Positions 57,310 through 64,000 of a stretch of 64,000 nucleotides of DNA are shown here, in pieces. Under the pieces are notes generated by a model. That model had not been told where the DNA came from. It worked only from the letters and a program-made list of their open reading frames with translations, and searched no databases. Origin of the DNA: Gammaproteobacteria bacterium (GTDB taxonomy: Bacteria; Pseudomonadota; Gammaproteobacteria; Steroidobacterales; Rariloculaceae); assembly GCA_036381015.1 (NCBI GenBank), contig DASVDR010000028.1, forward strand, positions 34,619-98,618, written 5' to 3'. The position numbers were made by a program, and so were the translations under genes. Position 1 is the first letter of the stretch, and every line of letters starts with the position of its first letter.

Positions 57310-57672
57310 TCAGCGGGCGTCCATCACCGCGCCGCCGGGCAGCGTGATGCTCACGTATTGCCCGCCCTTCTCGTTGTTGCGCAGCGGGTGCACGACGACC
57401 GACACCTCGTCGCCCGGCTTGACCGTCGTGGAGCGCCAGCCGCGGCGGGCGAGGTGGCTCGCCGGGTCCATCTCGACGCTCCACCGCTCCACCGTGCCGT
57501 CGTCACCGGCGACGTCGAGGTGGATCCACGAGTGCGGATTGCCCCAGTGAAACTCCCTGACGACGCCGGCGACCGTGATCTCCTTCGATTGATCGAAGAC
57601 CGCCGGTGAATGATGGGCGACTGCCGCGGCCGAGAGCGCTGCGGGCAGCAGGGCGGCGAAGAACCGTTTCAT
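57310..57672 (-). CDS. DUF6152-family secreted protein
   Basis: This 120-residue protein has a signal peptide (FFAALLPAALSAAAVAHHS) and the DUF6152 pattern: HHSPAVFDQSKEITVAGVVR, VREFHWGNPHSWIHLDVAG, WSVEMDPASHLARRGW, then KPGDEVSVVVHPLRNNEKGG and YVSITLPGG at the end. A small OB-like beta barrel is likely; the histidines after the cleavage site (AHH) are conserved in the family. ATG 57672 is preceded by GGAGGGGGAAACTC. It follows the 278-residue gene on the same strand, with a 35-base repeat in the gap. Function unknown. Confidence 0.85.
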   Translation of the reverse strand: MKRFFAALLPAALSAAAVAHHSPAVFDQSKEITVAGVVREFHWGNPHSWIHLDVAGDDGTVERWSVEMDPASHLARRGWRSTTVKPGDEVSVVVHPLRNNEKGGQYVSITLPGGAVMDAR

Positions 57673-57692
57673 GAGTTTCCCCCTCCAACCGT

Positions 57693-57727
57693 TCCCGGCA
57701 AGCATCGTGGACGGATGTTTGCGGGAC
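57693..57727 (-). repeat. 35-base 3'-end repeat, copy after the 278-residue gene
   Basis: Read on the minus strand it begins GTCCCGCAAACATCC and ends GCTTGCCGGGA. It matches the mltF-side arm at 30 of 35 positions and starts 3 bases after the stop of the minus-strand gene ending at 57731, the same orientation relative to its gene as the other copies. Confidence 0.8.
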
Positions 57728-57730
57728 GCA

Positions 57731-58567
57731 TCAGCGCACCAGAGATTGCGACGACGTGGCCGGCAGGTTCTCGTTCAAATCCGGCAAGCACTCCACCTCG
57801 ACGATGTCGACGTCGTGGTGACGCTTGAACACCTTCGTCGACTTCCATTCGCCGACCCAGCTCTTCGGGTCCGTCATCGTGAACTCGATCTCGAGGGTCT
57901 CGTCGTCGATCATCCTGATGCGCTCCACGATGTGGAGCGCGTCGCTCGCCGGGATGCTGGCTCCGCCCTGGTCGATCCAATGATGGTGGCCGGGAAAGTA
58001 CTTGGTATCGACGACGAGCGAGTCGCCTTCCCACCGCCCGATCGATTCGCCGTTCCAAGACGGGACCACGACGTCGGGGTCGCTGTGCGGCCGGCCGTCG
58101 AGGTAGATGACGCGCAAGCTGTTCATGAAGTGGCTGATCATGTAGATCGCGGTCGGCAGCTGGATCATGTCGATCGGCCAGACTCGCGTCATGATCAGCG
58201 GCATTCCCGCCGGCCAGCACTGGCCGATGTCGTCCCGGTAGACCTTGCCTTCGGCCTGGGCGCGGCGCCCCGCGTCGTAGTGCCGTTGCGCTTCGGGCGT
58301 GAGCTCGAATTGCTCGGGAACGAAACGCCACGAGTTCCAGTCGGTGAGGTCGTGCTGCCACGTGCCGGTGAGGTCGAACGGGGGCGCAGGGCGCGGCTTC
58401 GCGAGGTTCTCCGGAGCCAACACGCCGAGCCTCGCCGGTCCCTCGGGCGCTTCGGCCTGTGACCATGCCGAGGGCGCCGCGCCCGCCGCGGCGAGAGCGG
58501 CCAAGATCGCGCAGGCACGGCGGACGGGCGGCACAGGCCGAGCCCGCACAGCTCTCGACGTCCTCAT
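57731..58567 (-). CDS. Secreted hypothetical protein paired with DUF6152
   Basis: The 278-residue product has a signal peptide (ACAILAALAAAGAAPSAWSQ), then PPFDLTGTWQHDLTDWNSWR near residue 70 and a beta-rich domain with IGQCWPAGMPLIMTRVWPID near 112, QLPTAIYMISHFMNSLRVIY near 133, SIGRWEGDSLVVDTKYFPGH near 175, and SDALHIVERIRMIDDETLEI near 212. Proteins of this pattern (LTGTW, RxWEGDTLVVDT) are common in environmental Proteobacteria and Acidobacteria, often next to DUF6152 genes, but their role is not known. ATG 58567 gives a family-like signal peptide and has GGGGGAGGAAAAACC upstream. Confidence 0.8.
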   Translation of the reverse strand: MRTSRAVRARPVPPVRRACAILAALAAAGAAPSAWSQAEAPEGPARLGVLAPENLAKPRPAPPFDLTGTWQHDLTDWNSWRFVPEQFELTPEAQRHYDAGRRAQAEGKVYRDDIGQCWPAGMPLIMTRVWPIDMIQLPTAIYMISHFMNSLRVIYLDGRPHSDPDVVVPSWNGESIGRWEGDSLVVDTKYFPGHHHWIDQGGASIPASDALHIVERIRMIDDETLEIEFTMTDPKSWVGEWKSTKVFKRHHDVDIVEVECLPDLNENLPATSSQSLVR

Positions 58568-58744
58568 GGTTTTTCCTCCCCCGTGATTCTCCGGGCCGAG
58601 CCGCGGCGCCGTTTTCCGCGTAGGCTGGCACACGGCAGCGGGGGCGGCAAGAGGCGACTGGTTCTCGATTTCCAATCGACGCCGTTGTGGTTCTCGCGAC
58701 CTCCGGCTACGCTGCACGACGTTTCTGCAAACGGGAGTAACGAC

Positions 58745-59329
58745 ATGCGAACCGCGGTGCGGTGGGCGCTCCTCATCGGCTTGACTGCGTCCGCGGCCCA
58801 GGCGCAGGAACAGAACGGCGGCTATCTCGGGCTTTCGCTCGGCTCCGCGCGGTACCGAGAGAGCGACGACGAGTTCGGTCTCAGCATCTCCGACAGTGCG
58901 ACCTCCTATCGGATCCTCGGCGGCTATCAGTTTGCCGACGTTTACGGCATCGAGGTCGCATGGGGTGCGACGAGCGACATCACCGAGAGCTTCTTGGGCG
59001 TCGACTCCGCCAACAATCTCGCCGAGCTCGAGGTCGCCGGCGAATACGAGATCGCGACGGTGCGCTTCCTCGCGTTCGCGCCGTTCGAGGGGTTGAGCAT
59101 GTTCGGCGGCGCCGGGTATTACGACGCGAAGCTCGACGTGACTTGGACGTTCGACAGCGTCGTGGATCCGTTGACGCTGACGAGCGAGCAAAGCGAGAGC
59201 GGCGCCACGGTCGTCGGCGGATTGCAGTACGACTGGGATCGCATCGGCGTGCGCGGCGAGTACGAGTGGTTCGATACCGACGACGCGGACCTCACGAACT
59301 TCAACGTCTCGCTGCTGTTTCGATTCTGA
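58745..59329 (+). CDS. Outer-membrane beta-barrel protein (OmpA/Opa-like fold)
   Basis: The 194-residue precursor has a signal peptide (VRWALLIGLTASAAQAQEQ), then eight likely amphipathic strands: GGYLGLSLGSARYRESDDEF, ATSYRILGGYQFADVYGIEV, TVRFLAFAPFEGLSMFGGAG, GATVVGGLQYDWDRIGVRGE, and the final LTNFNVSLLFRF, which ends in the aromatic residue typical of BAM substrates. There is no peptidoglycan-binding domain, so it is a small barrel like OmpX/OmpA-N. The ATG has GGGAG nine bases upstream. Function unknown. Confidence 0.87.
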   Translation: MRTAVRWALLIGLTASAAQAQEQNGGYLGLSLGSARYRESDDEFGLSISDSATSYRILGGYQFADVYGIEVAWGATSDITESFLGVDSANNLAELEVAGEYEIATVRFLAFAPFEGLSMFGGAGYYDAKLDVTWTFDSVVDPLTLTSEQSESGATVVGGLQYDWDRIGVRGEYEWFDTDDADLTNFNVSLLFRF

Positions 59330-59338
59330 GCGCGGCGC

Positions 59339-59992
59339 TCAGCGCGCTGCATAGAGCGCGCGAAGCTGCGCGAGGTCGCCCGCGGACAACGCTTCGAGGC
59401 GGGCAATGTCGTCGCGCGATTCGAGCCGCCTCCGGTAGCGGCCGAAGAACTCGGGAATGTTTCCGCCGAATCCGAAGAAGTACATCACGTCCTCATAGTT
59501 TGCGGTGTGGCCGAGACCGAGCGCGTGGCCGATCTCGTGCAGGCACGTGAGGTACACGATCGTCTCGCGCAGAAGCGGGTCGGCGCCCGCGAGCCGCGCG
59601 ATGTCGGGGCCGAGCGCGTCGGTGTCCGGACGTATGAAGACGTCGGCTCCGCGGCGGCCGCCCACCCGGATCGGCCGCATCTCGCCGTACTGCCCCGCGC
59701 TCGCCTGGACGAAATGGATCCGCAGCAGCGCCTCGGGCTCGGGCGCCGGCTCGAAGCGGACGGCGCCGCCGGCCGCGCGCTCCCACGCATCGAGCGCCCA
59801 CCGCGCGAGCTCTAGATCCGAGGGCCGGTAGCCCGAGCCGGCTTCACCTTCGGCGACGAAGAAACCGATCGGCGCTCCCGTGTCGAGCGGCATGAGGAGC
59901 GGCGCGCGTTGCGCATCGGCGATCCCAAGCCAGAGCGCGGCGGCGAGACCCACGAGCGCAACCGCTCGTCGCATCATGATATTCGTCGGCAT
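59339..59992 (-). CDS. Matrixin-like zinc metalloprotease
   Basis: The 217-residue exported protein has a signal peptide (AVALVGLAAALWLGIADAQ) and a metzincin zinc motif TCLHEIGHALGLGHTANYED near residue 150 (HExxHxxGxxH), followed by DVMYFFGFGG, which can supply the Met-turn. A domain upstream contains WALDAWERAAGGAVRFEPAP, RIHFVQASAGQYGEMRPI. No separate propeptide with a cysteine switch is seen, so it may be made active. Start could be 59992 or one of the two ATGs a few codons in. It faces the barrel gene tail to tail. Substrate unknown. Confidence 0.87.
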   Translation of the reverse strand: MPTNIMMRRAVALVGLAAALWLGIADAQRAPLLMPLDTGAPIGFFVAEGEAGSGYRPSDLELARWALDAWERAAGGAVRFEPAPEPEALLRIHFVQASAGQYGEMRPIRVGGRRGADVFIRPDTDALGPDIARLAGADPLLRETIVYLTCLHEIGHALGLGHTANYEDVMYFFGFGGNIPEFFGRYRRRLESRDDIARLEALSAGDLAQLRALYAAR

Positions 59993-60054
59993 GCGGCGAT
60001 CGTCCTCGCAGCGGAGTTGTCACCGAGTATCGCACGTGTATCCTTCACACACCC

Positions 60055-60077
60055 GATTGCCCCAAAAGGGCGCAATC
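60055..60077 (+). promoter_or_regulatory. Inverted repeat upstream of the peroxiredoxin gene
   Basis: GATTGC at 60055-60060 and GCAATC at 60072-60077 form a dyad, extended by CCC/GGG with one bulged base. It lies about 50 bases before the peroxiredoxin start, between divergent genes, and is followed by A/T-rich TAGAATTAGATAA. It could be an operator or an overlapping promoter element. Confidence 0.35.
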
Positions 60078-60129
60078 TAGAATTAGATAAGTGCTGAACG
60101 TCATAAGAGACCGAGAGGAGTAACCAGGC

Positions 60130-60786
60130 ATGGCACTGCACATTGGAGACGAGGCGCCCAACTTCACCGCCGAGACGACACAGGGGCGCATCAATTTTCA
60201 CGAGTGGATCGGCGACGGCTGGGCGATCCTCTTCTCGCACCCGAAGGATTTCACGCCCGTCTGCACGACCGAGCTCGGCTACATGGCCGGCTTGAAGCCG
60301 GAGTTCGACAAGCGCAACTGCAAGCTGATCGGATTGAGCTGCGACACGGTGGACGATCACCGCGCCTGGTCGAAGGACATCGAGGAGACTCAGGGCCACC
60401 CGGTCAACTACCCGATCATCGACGGCAGCGATCTATCGGTCGCGAAGGCCTACGACATGCTGCATCCGAACGCGAGCGGCGACTCGAAGAGCCGGACCCC
60501 CGTCGACAACCAGACGGTCCGATCGGTGTTCATCATCGGCCCGGACAAGAAGATCAAGGCGACGTTGACGTATCCGATGTCGAGCGGTCGCAACTTCGAC
60601 GAGGTCCTGAGGCTGCTCGATTCGATTCAGCTCACGGCGAAGCACCAGGTCTCGACGCCGGTGAACTGGAAGCCGGGCGAGGACGTGATCGTGCCGCCGG
60701 CGTTGTCGGATGAGGCGGTCCAAGAGAAGCATGGGAGCTTCCGCAAGCTGAAGCCTTACCTGCGATACGTGCAGCAGCCGCGTTGA
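60130..60786 (+). CDS. 1-Cys peroxiredoxin (Prx6 type)
   Basis: This 218-residue thiol peroxidase has LHIGDEAPNFTAETTQGRIN at the start, FSHPKDFTPVCTTELGYMAG with the peroxidatic cysteine near residue 45, IGLSCDTVDDHRAWSKDIEE near 68, and the Prx6-type arm (SIQLTAKHQVSTPVNWKPGE near 165, DVIVPPALSDEAV). No resolving cysteine appears in the C terminus; two other Cys (64, 71) precede the arm. The ATG has GAGAGGAG upstream. It is transcribed on its own, divergent from the matrixin gene. Confidence 0.95.
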   Translation: MALHIGDEAPNFTAETTQGRINFHEWIGDGWAILFSHPKDFTPVCTTELGYMAGLKPEFDKRNCKLIGLSCDTVDDHRAWSKDIEETQGHPVNYPIIDGSDLSVAKAYDMLHPNASGDSKSRTPVDNQTVRSVFIIGPDKKIKATLTYPMSSGRNFDEVLRLLDSIQLTAKHQVSTPVNWKPGEDVIVPPALSDEAVQEKHGSFRKLKPYLRYVQQPR

Positions 60787-60892
60787 GGCGGCACGCGCGG
60801 CGCGAGCGCCGCGCTGCTTTCGTTCCGTTGCTCGAGCGCGCCGGCAAGCGGCCGGCGCGCTTGGCGCGGTTCGGGCGGGCGGCTCGACGACG

Positions 60893-61237
60893 TCACTTCC
60901 GCTCGTCGCGCGAGTCGTCCCACTCGTCGTCGTCCTCGTCGAGCTCCCGCAACTCGTCGACGTCCCGCTCCGTGCCGTCGTCGGTGTAATCGAGGTCTTC
61001 GTCCTCGACATCGTCGAGCGCGCCGCGCCACTCGTCCGGCTCGTCGACGACCTCGAGCTCCATGTCGGCCCACGCGGCCTCGTCGATTTCCTCGACTTCG
61101 CCGTCCGCGTGCTGAATCTCGATAATGCCTTCGTCCTCGTCGACGCCGACGACGGTGAACGTTTGCCCCTTGTCCACGCGCCTGTACCAGTAGCCGACGA
61201 TCGGATCGACTTCCGCGTTCACGCTGCTTCTCTCCAT
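60893..61237 (-). CDS. DUF6763-family acidic protein
   Basis: The 114-residue soluble protein begins with PIVGYWYRRVDKGQTFTVVG near residue 12 and VDEDEGIIEIQHADGEVEEI, the DUF6763 pattern, followed by IDEAAWADMELEVVDEPDEW and a long Asp/Glu-rich tail (DDVEDEDLDYTDDGTERDVD) that is mostly disordered. The domain looks like a small SH3-type barrel. Function unknown; such proteins are found across gammaproteobacteria. The start could also be the GTG five codons in. Confidence 0.8.
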   Translation of the reverse strand: MERSSVNAEVDPIVGYWYRRVDKGQTFTVVGVDEDEGIIEIQHADGEVEEIDEAAWADMELEVVDEPDEWRGALDDVEDEDLDYTDDGTERDVDELRELDEDDDEWDDSRDERK

Positions 61238-61366
61238 CGAGGCGGGCTTCCTATTCTGCGCGCGTCCGAATCGGTATGAAATAGCGTTCCGGTAGCCTCG
61301 GGCACCGCATCAAGATATTCTCCGCAGCGCGATGACACCTCCGTCGCCGGTCGCCCGGGCCCCGCG

Positions 61367-62803
61367 TTGAACGGCACGGCTCTTGCTGTTGCGCTGGTCG
61401 CCTTCGTTCTGCTGATGCTCGGCATCGGCATGCGTGCGCGTTCGCGCGTGCGCTCGGCCGAGGATTACCTCGTCGCCGGGCGCAGGCTGTCCTTGCCCCT
61501 CGCGTCCGCCACGCTGTTCGCGACGTGGTTCGGCGCCGGCACGATGCTCACGGCCAGCGATCAGATCCGGGCCGAGGGCCTGGGCGCGGCCGCCCTCGAG
61601 CCGATCGGCCCCGGCCTCTGCCTCGTGCTCGCCGGCGCGTTTTTCGCGGGCCGGCTCTGGCGGATGAAGCTGCTCACGCTGTCCGACTTCTACCGGCGCC
61701 GCTTCGGCCCGCGCGCAGAGGTTCTCGCGAGCGTCATCATGGTCCCGGGCTACTTCGGGTGGATCGCCGCTCAGTTCGTCGCGCTGGCCGGCATCCTCGA
61801 GCTCTTCTGGGGCATTCCGCTGCGCCACGGCCTGTGGCTCGTCGCGGCCGTCGGCACGTGGTACACGCTGCTCGGCGGGATGTGGTCCGTGACGCTGACC
61901 GACGCCGCGCAAGCCGCGCTCATCGTCGTCGGCCTCGCCGTGCTTGCCGCGACGATGCTCGCGAAGCTCGCCGCGGCCGGCGGCCTGGACGCGCTCGTCG
62001 GCTCGGTGCCGGCGGAGCACCTGAAGCTCGTCCCGGCCGGCGACCCGGCCGCGCTCGTCGGCTGGCTCTCGGTGCTCGCCGTCGGCGCGCTCGGCAACAT
62101 CCCGGGACAAGATCTCGCGCAGCGCATCTTTTCGGCGCGCTCCGACCGCGTCGCGAGCCTCGCGTGCGTCGTAAGCGGCGTGCTCTACGTGGCCCTCGGT
62201 CTCGTGCCCGCCTTCGTGGGTCTCGCGGCCGACGCGCTCGGTGTGCAGACGAGCCGCAGCACGGTGCCGGCGCTCGCCGCGGCGCTGATGACGCCCGCGC
62301 TCGGGATCGTCTTCGTTCTCGCGATCATTGCGGCGGTGATGTCGACGATCGAGAGCGCGATCCTCGCGCCGAGCAGCGTGCTCGCGCACAACCTGCTCGC
62401 GAAGCTCGAGCCGCGCGCGTCAACGATCGCGCTCACGAAGGTCGCGATCCTCGGAGTCGCCGCGTGCAGCCTCGGGGTGGCGTACTCGGGAAGCAGCGCG
62501 TACGAGCTGCTCGAGAGCGCGTACGCGGTGGGGATGGTCGGCTTGTTCGTGCCGCTCGTCTGCGGGCTACACGGCCGGCGCGGCGACGAGCGGGCCGCGC
62601 TCGCCGCGATGGCCGCGGGCATCGGCATCTGGATGGCCCACCTCGCGCTCGGCTGGGACACGTTTGCCGGCCCATGGCTCGACGTGCCGGTGCCTCAAGA
62701 GCTCGCCGCCACCGGAATCGCGTGGGCCGCCTACGAAGGCCTCGCCGTCGGTGCCGCGTACCGGCGGCGATGGGTCATTGCGCCGCGGCTCCGGGGCTCG
62801 TGA
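61367..62803 (+). CDS. Sodium:solute symporter (SSS) family transporter
   Basis: The 478-residue membrane protein is of the SSS fold with about twelve or thirteen helices. Seen: SRVRSAEDYLVAGRRLSLPL near residue 26, ATLFATWFGAGTMLTASDQI near 48, LTLSDFYRRRFGPRAEVLAS near 103, WYTLLGGMWSVTLTDAAQAA near 165, GNIPGQDLAQRIFSARS near 243 and IAAVMSTIESAILAPSSVLA near 318 with conserved Ser/Thr of the sodium site. Substrate is unknown; sugar, amino acid or organic acid are all possible. The TTG start at 61367 begins the family N terminus; no clear ribosome-binding site is seen. Confidence 0.9.
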   Translation: MNGTALAVALVAFVLLMLGIGMRARSRVRSAEDYLVAGRRLSLPLASATLFATWFGAGTMLTASDQIRAEGLGAAALEPIGPGLCLVLAGAFFAGRLWRMKLLTLSDFYRRRFGPRAEVLASVIMVPGYFGWIAAQFVALAGILELFWGIPLRHGLWLVAAVGTWYTLLGGMWSVTLTDAAQAALIVVGLAVLAATMLAKLAAAGGLDALVGSVPAEHLKLVPAGDPAALVGWLSVLAVGALGNIPGQDLAQRIFSARSDRVASLACVVSGVLYVALGLVPAFVGLAADALGVQTSRSTVPALAAALMTPALGIVFVLAIIAAVMSTIESAILAPSSVLAHNLLAKLEPRASTIALTKVAILGVAACSLGVAYSGSSAYELLESAYAVGMVGLFVPLVCGLHGRRGDERAALAAMAAGIGIWMAHLALGWDTFAGPWLDVPVPQELAATGIAWAAYEGLAVGAAYRRRWVIAPRLRGS

Positions 62804-63052
62804 GCCGCGGCTGCCGCGACGCTTGTCAATTCTTCACATTCCCGAGCCCGGACCGGTTTACATTTTGTATGCACTTTTTGGGGGGCAAGGGCGCCCGCGT
62901 CGGCGCGGCGGACGCTTTGCGCGGCGCGGGTTCCGACCGGCTTCGAGCGCGAAGCCGAACGCGGCGAGCCCGCATGCCGGAGGCTCGTTTGGCCAGAACG
63001 GAATCGTGTCCTTTAAAATGAGGGTCGTGCGGGACGGGCTGACGAAGGCGAA

Positions 63053-64000
63053 ATGACGGATCGTCGCGACTTCCTCAAGACGGCCGTGTACGGCGCCGGC
63101 GCGTTGTCGGCGGCGCTGCTCGGGGGCGGCGCCTTCCGCCCGGCGCTCGCGCAGACGCCGCTTGCGAGGACGAAGCTCAGCGACAGGGTCGCGCTGATCG
63201 GCGGAGCGGGCGGGAACGTCGTCGTGTTGGACGGTCCGGACGGACTCGCGCTCGTCGACAGCGGCGCGCCGAAGCACGCCGCCGCGCTCGTCGCCTTCCT
63301 CGCGGACGAGCTCGGCGGAAAGCCGGTCTCGGCCCTCTTCAACACGCACTGGCATCTCGAGAGCACGGGCGGCAACGAGGCGTTCGCCACGGCGGGCGCG
63401 CGCATCTACGCTCACATCAACACGAAGCTCTGGATGAGCACCGAGTTTTACGTCGACTGGCAGGACCGGACCTATCCTCCGCGCCCCGACGCGGCGCTGC
63501 CGACGGAAACGTTCTATTCCCACGAGCCGCAGCCGCTCGAGACGTCGATCGGCGATCGCATCGTCGAGTACGCGCACCTGCCGGAAGCCCATACGGACGG
63601 CGACATCTACGTCCGCTTTCCGGAGGACAACGTGATCGTGGCCGGCGGCGTCGCGGCCAAGGGCGCCTATCCGATCCTCGATACCGCGACCGGAGGCTGG
63701 ATCGGCGGCATGGCCGACGCGGTGAAGACGCTGATCGATCTCTGCGACGGCGAGACGCGTATCGTGCCGGAAACGGGGCCCGTGCTGACCCGCGCGGATC
63801 TCGAAGCCGAGCACGAGATGCTGGTCACGCTGCAGGGGCGCATTGAAGATGCGATGAAAATGGGCAAGAGCGCGCGCGAGATGATCGAAGAGGGCGTCAC
63901 GAAGGATTTCGACGCGCAGTGGGGGAACGGCTCGAAGCAGTTCGTCTCGAACGCGTATGACGGGTTGTGGTGGGGCGGCCGCGTGAGCGGCGTGATTTAG
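63053..64000 (+). CDS. Tat-exported metallo-beta-lactamase-fold protein with degenerate metal site
   Basis: The 315-residue product has a twin-arginine signal (DRRDFLKTAVYGAGALSAAL) and an MBL fold (GGNVVVLDGPDGLALVDSGA, SALFNTHWHLESTGGNEAF). Metal ligands are largely lost: HxHxDH is HWHLES (residues 99-104: His and His kept, Asp to Glu, His to Ser), the bridging Asp is Gly 199 (IVAGGV) and the last His is Thr 241 (PETGPV); only His 180 (EAHTDGD) is retained of the distal set. It resembles quinoprotein-relay/SoxH-type MBL proteins in layout. Hydrolase activity is doubtful. The ATG is preceded by GAAGGCGAA; a TAAAAT hexamer at 63014-63019 may be its -10. Confidence 0.88.
   Translation: MTDRRDFLKTAVYGAGALSAALLGGGAFRPALAQTPLARTKLSDRVALIGGAGGNVVVLDGPDGLALVDSGAPKHAAALVAFLADELGGKPVSALFNTHWHLESTGGNEAFATAGARIYAHINTKLWMSTEFYVDWQDRTYPPRPDAALPTETFYSHEPQPLETSIGDRIVEYAHLPEAHTDGDIYVRFPEDNVIVAGGVAAKGAYPILDTATGGWIGGMADAVKTLIDLCDGETRIVPETGPVLTRADLEAEHEMLVTLQGRIEDAMKMGKSAREMIEEGVTKDFDAQWGNGSKQFVSNAYDGLWWGGRVSGVI

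Overview
The window is GC-rich, densely packed bacterial chromosome, almost certainly from a gammaproteobacterium. The evidence is gene order: queA-tgt-yajC-secD-secF, divergent suhB/trmJ next to isc genes, ndk-rlmN-pilF-rodZ-hisS-yfgM-bamB-der, guaB-guaA, and tadA beside mltF. Many secreted proteins of poorly known families (DUF6607, DUF6152, DUF3750, DUF1080, SnoaL-like) suggest an environmental lineage such as the Steroidobacterales/Nevskiales, but genus or family cannot be read from the sequence. I see no prophage, CRISPR array, complete insertion sequence or plasmid function.

Layout. 1-6.5 kb: the end of a TerC protein, tRNA-Leu(CAA), then queuosine (queA, tgt) and Sec-translocon accessory (yajC, secD, secF) genes. 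6.5-18.2 kb: suhB and trmJ diverge, followed by a contracted Fe-S cluster (iscS, an IscU-like protein that has lost two of three ligand cysteines, iscA) and the ndk-to-der housekeeping run, lacking ispG. 18.3-29.1 kb: metX-type acyltransferase, xseA, guaB, guaA, ada, tadA, and two lytic transglycosylases (mltF, mltB). 29.2-36 kb: a solitary winged-helix regulator, secreted proteins of unknown role, gfa, an FKBP and membrane proteins. 36-45 kb: monomeric isocitrate dehydrogenase, dusB, DUF1080, a small HExxH protein and an RND efflux pair. 45-47 kb: an atypical gene-poor stretch with lipoprotein ORFs and a lysine-rich protein. 47.2-50 kb: a CueR/CopA copper module with a clear CueR operator. 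50-64 kb: GNAT proteins, DAHP synthase with an aromatic-rich leader peptide and attenuator, a phospholipase-D-type synthase, a one-heme cytochrome-like protein, a diguanylate cyclase, DUF488, a DUF6152 pair, an outer-membrane barrel, a matrixin-like protease, 1-Cys peroxiredoxin, DUF6763, a sodium:solute symporter and an MBL-fold protein with a broken metal site.

Most notable. (1) Upstream of DAHP synthase (minus strand, 51723-51904) there is a 28-codon leader with seven Phe/Tyr codons in nine, followed by an intrinsic terminator: a textbook attenuator layout on aroG. (2) A 35-base repeat occurs four times, always just after a stop codon and always in the same orientation relative to the gene it follows. 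(3) Several proteins keep a family fold but lose catalytic residues (IscU-like, MBL-fold), and some genes carry repeat-derived extensions (QueA tail, DusB N terminus).
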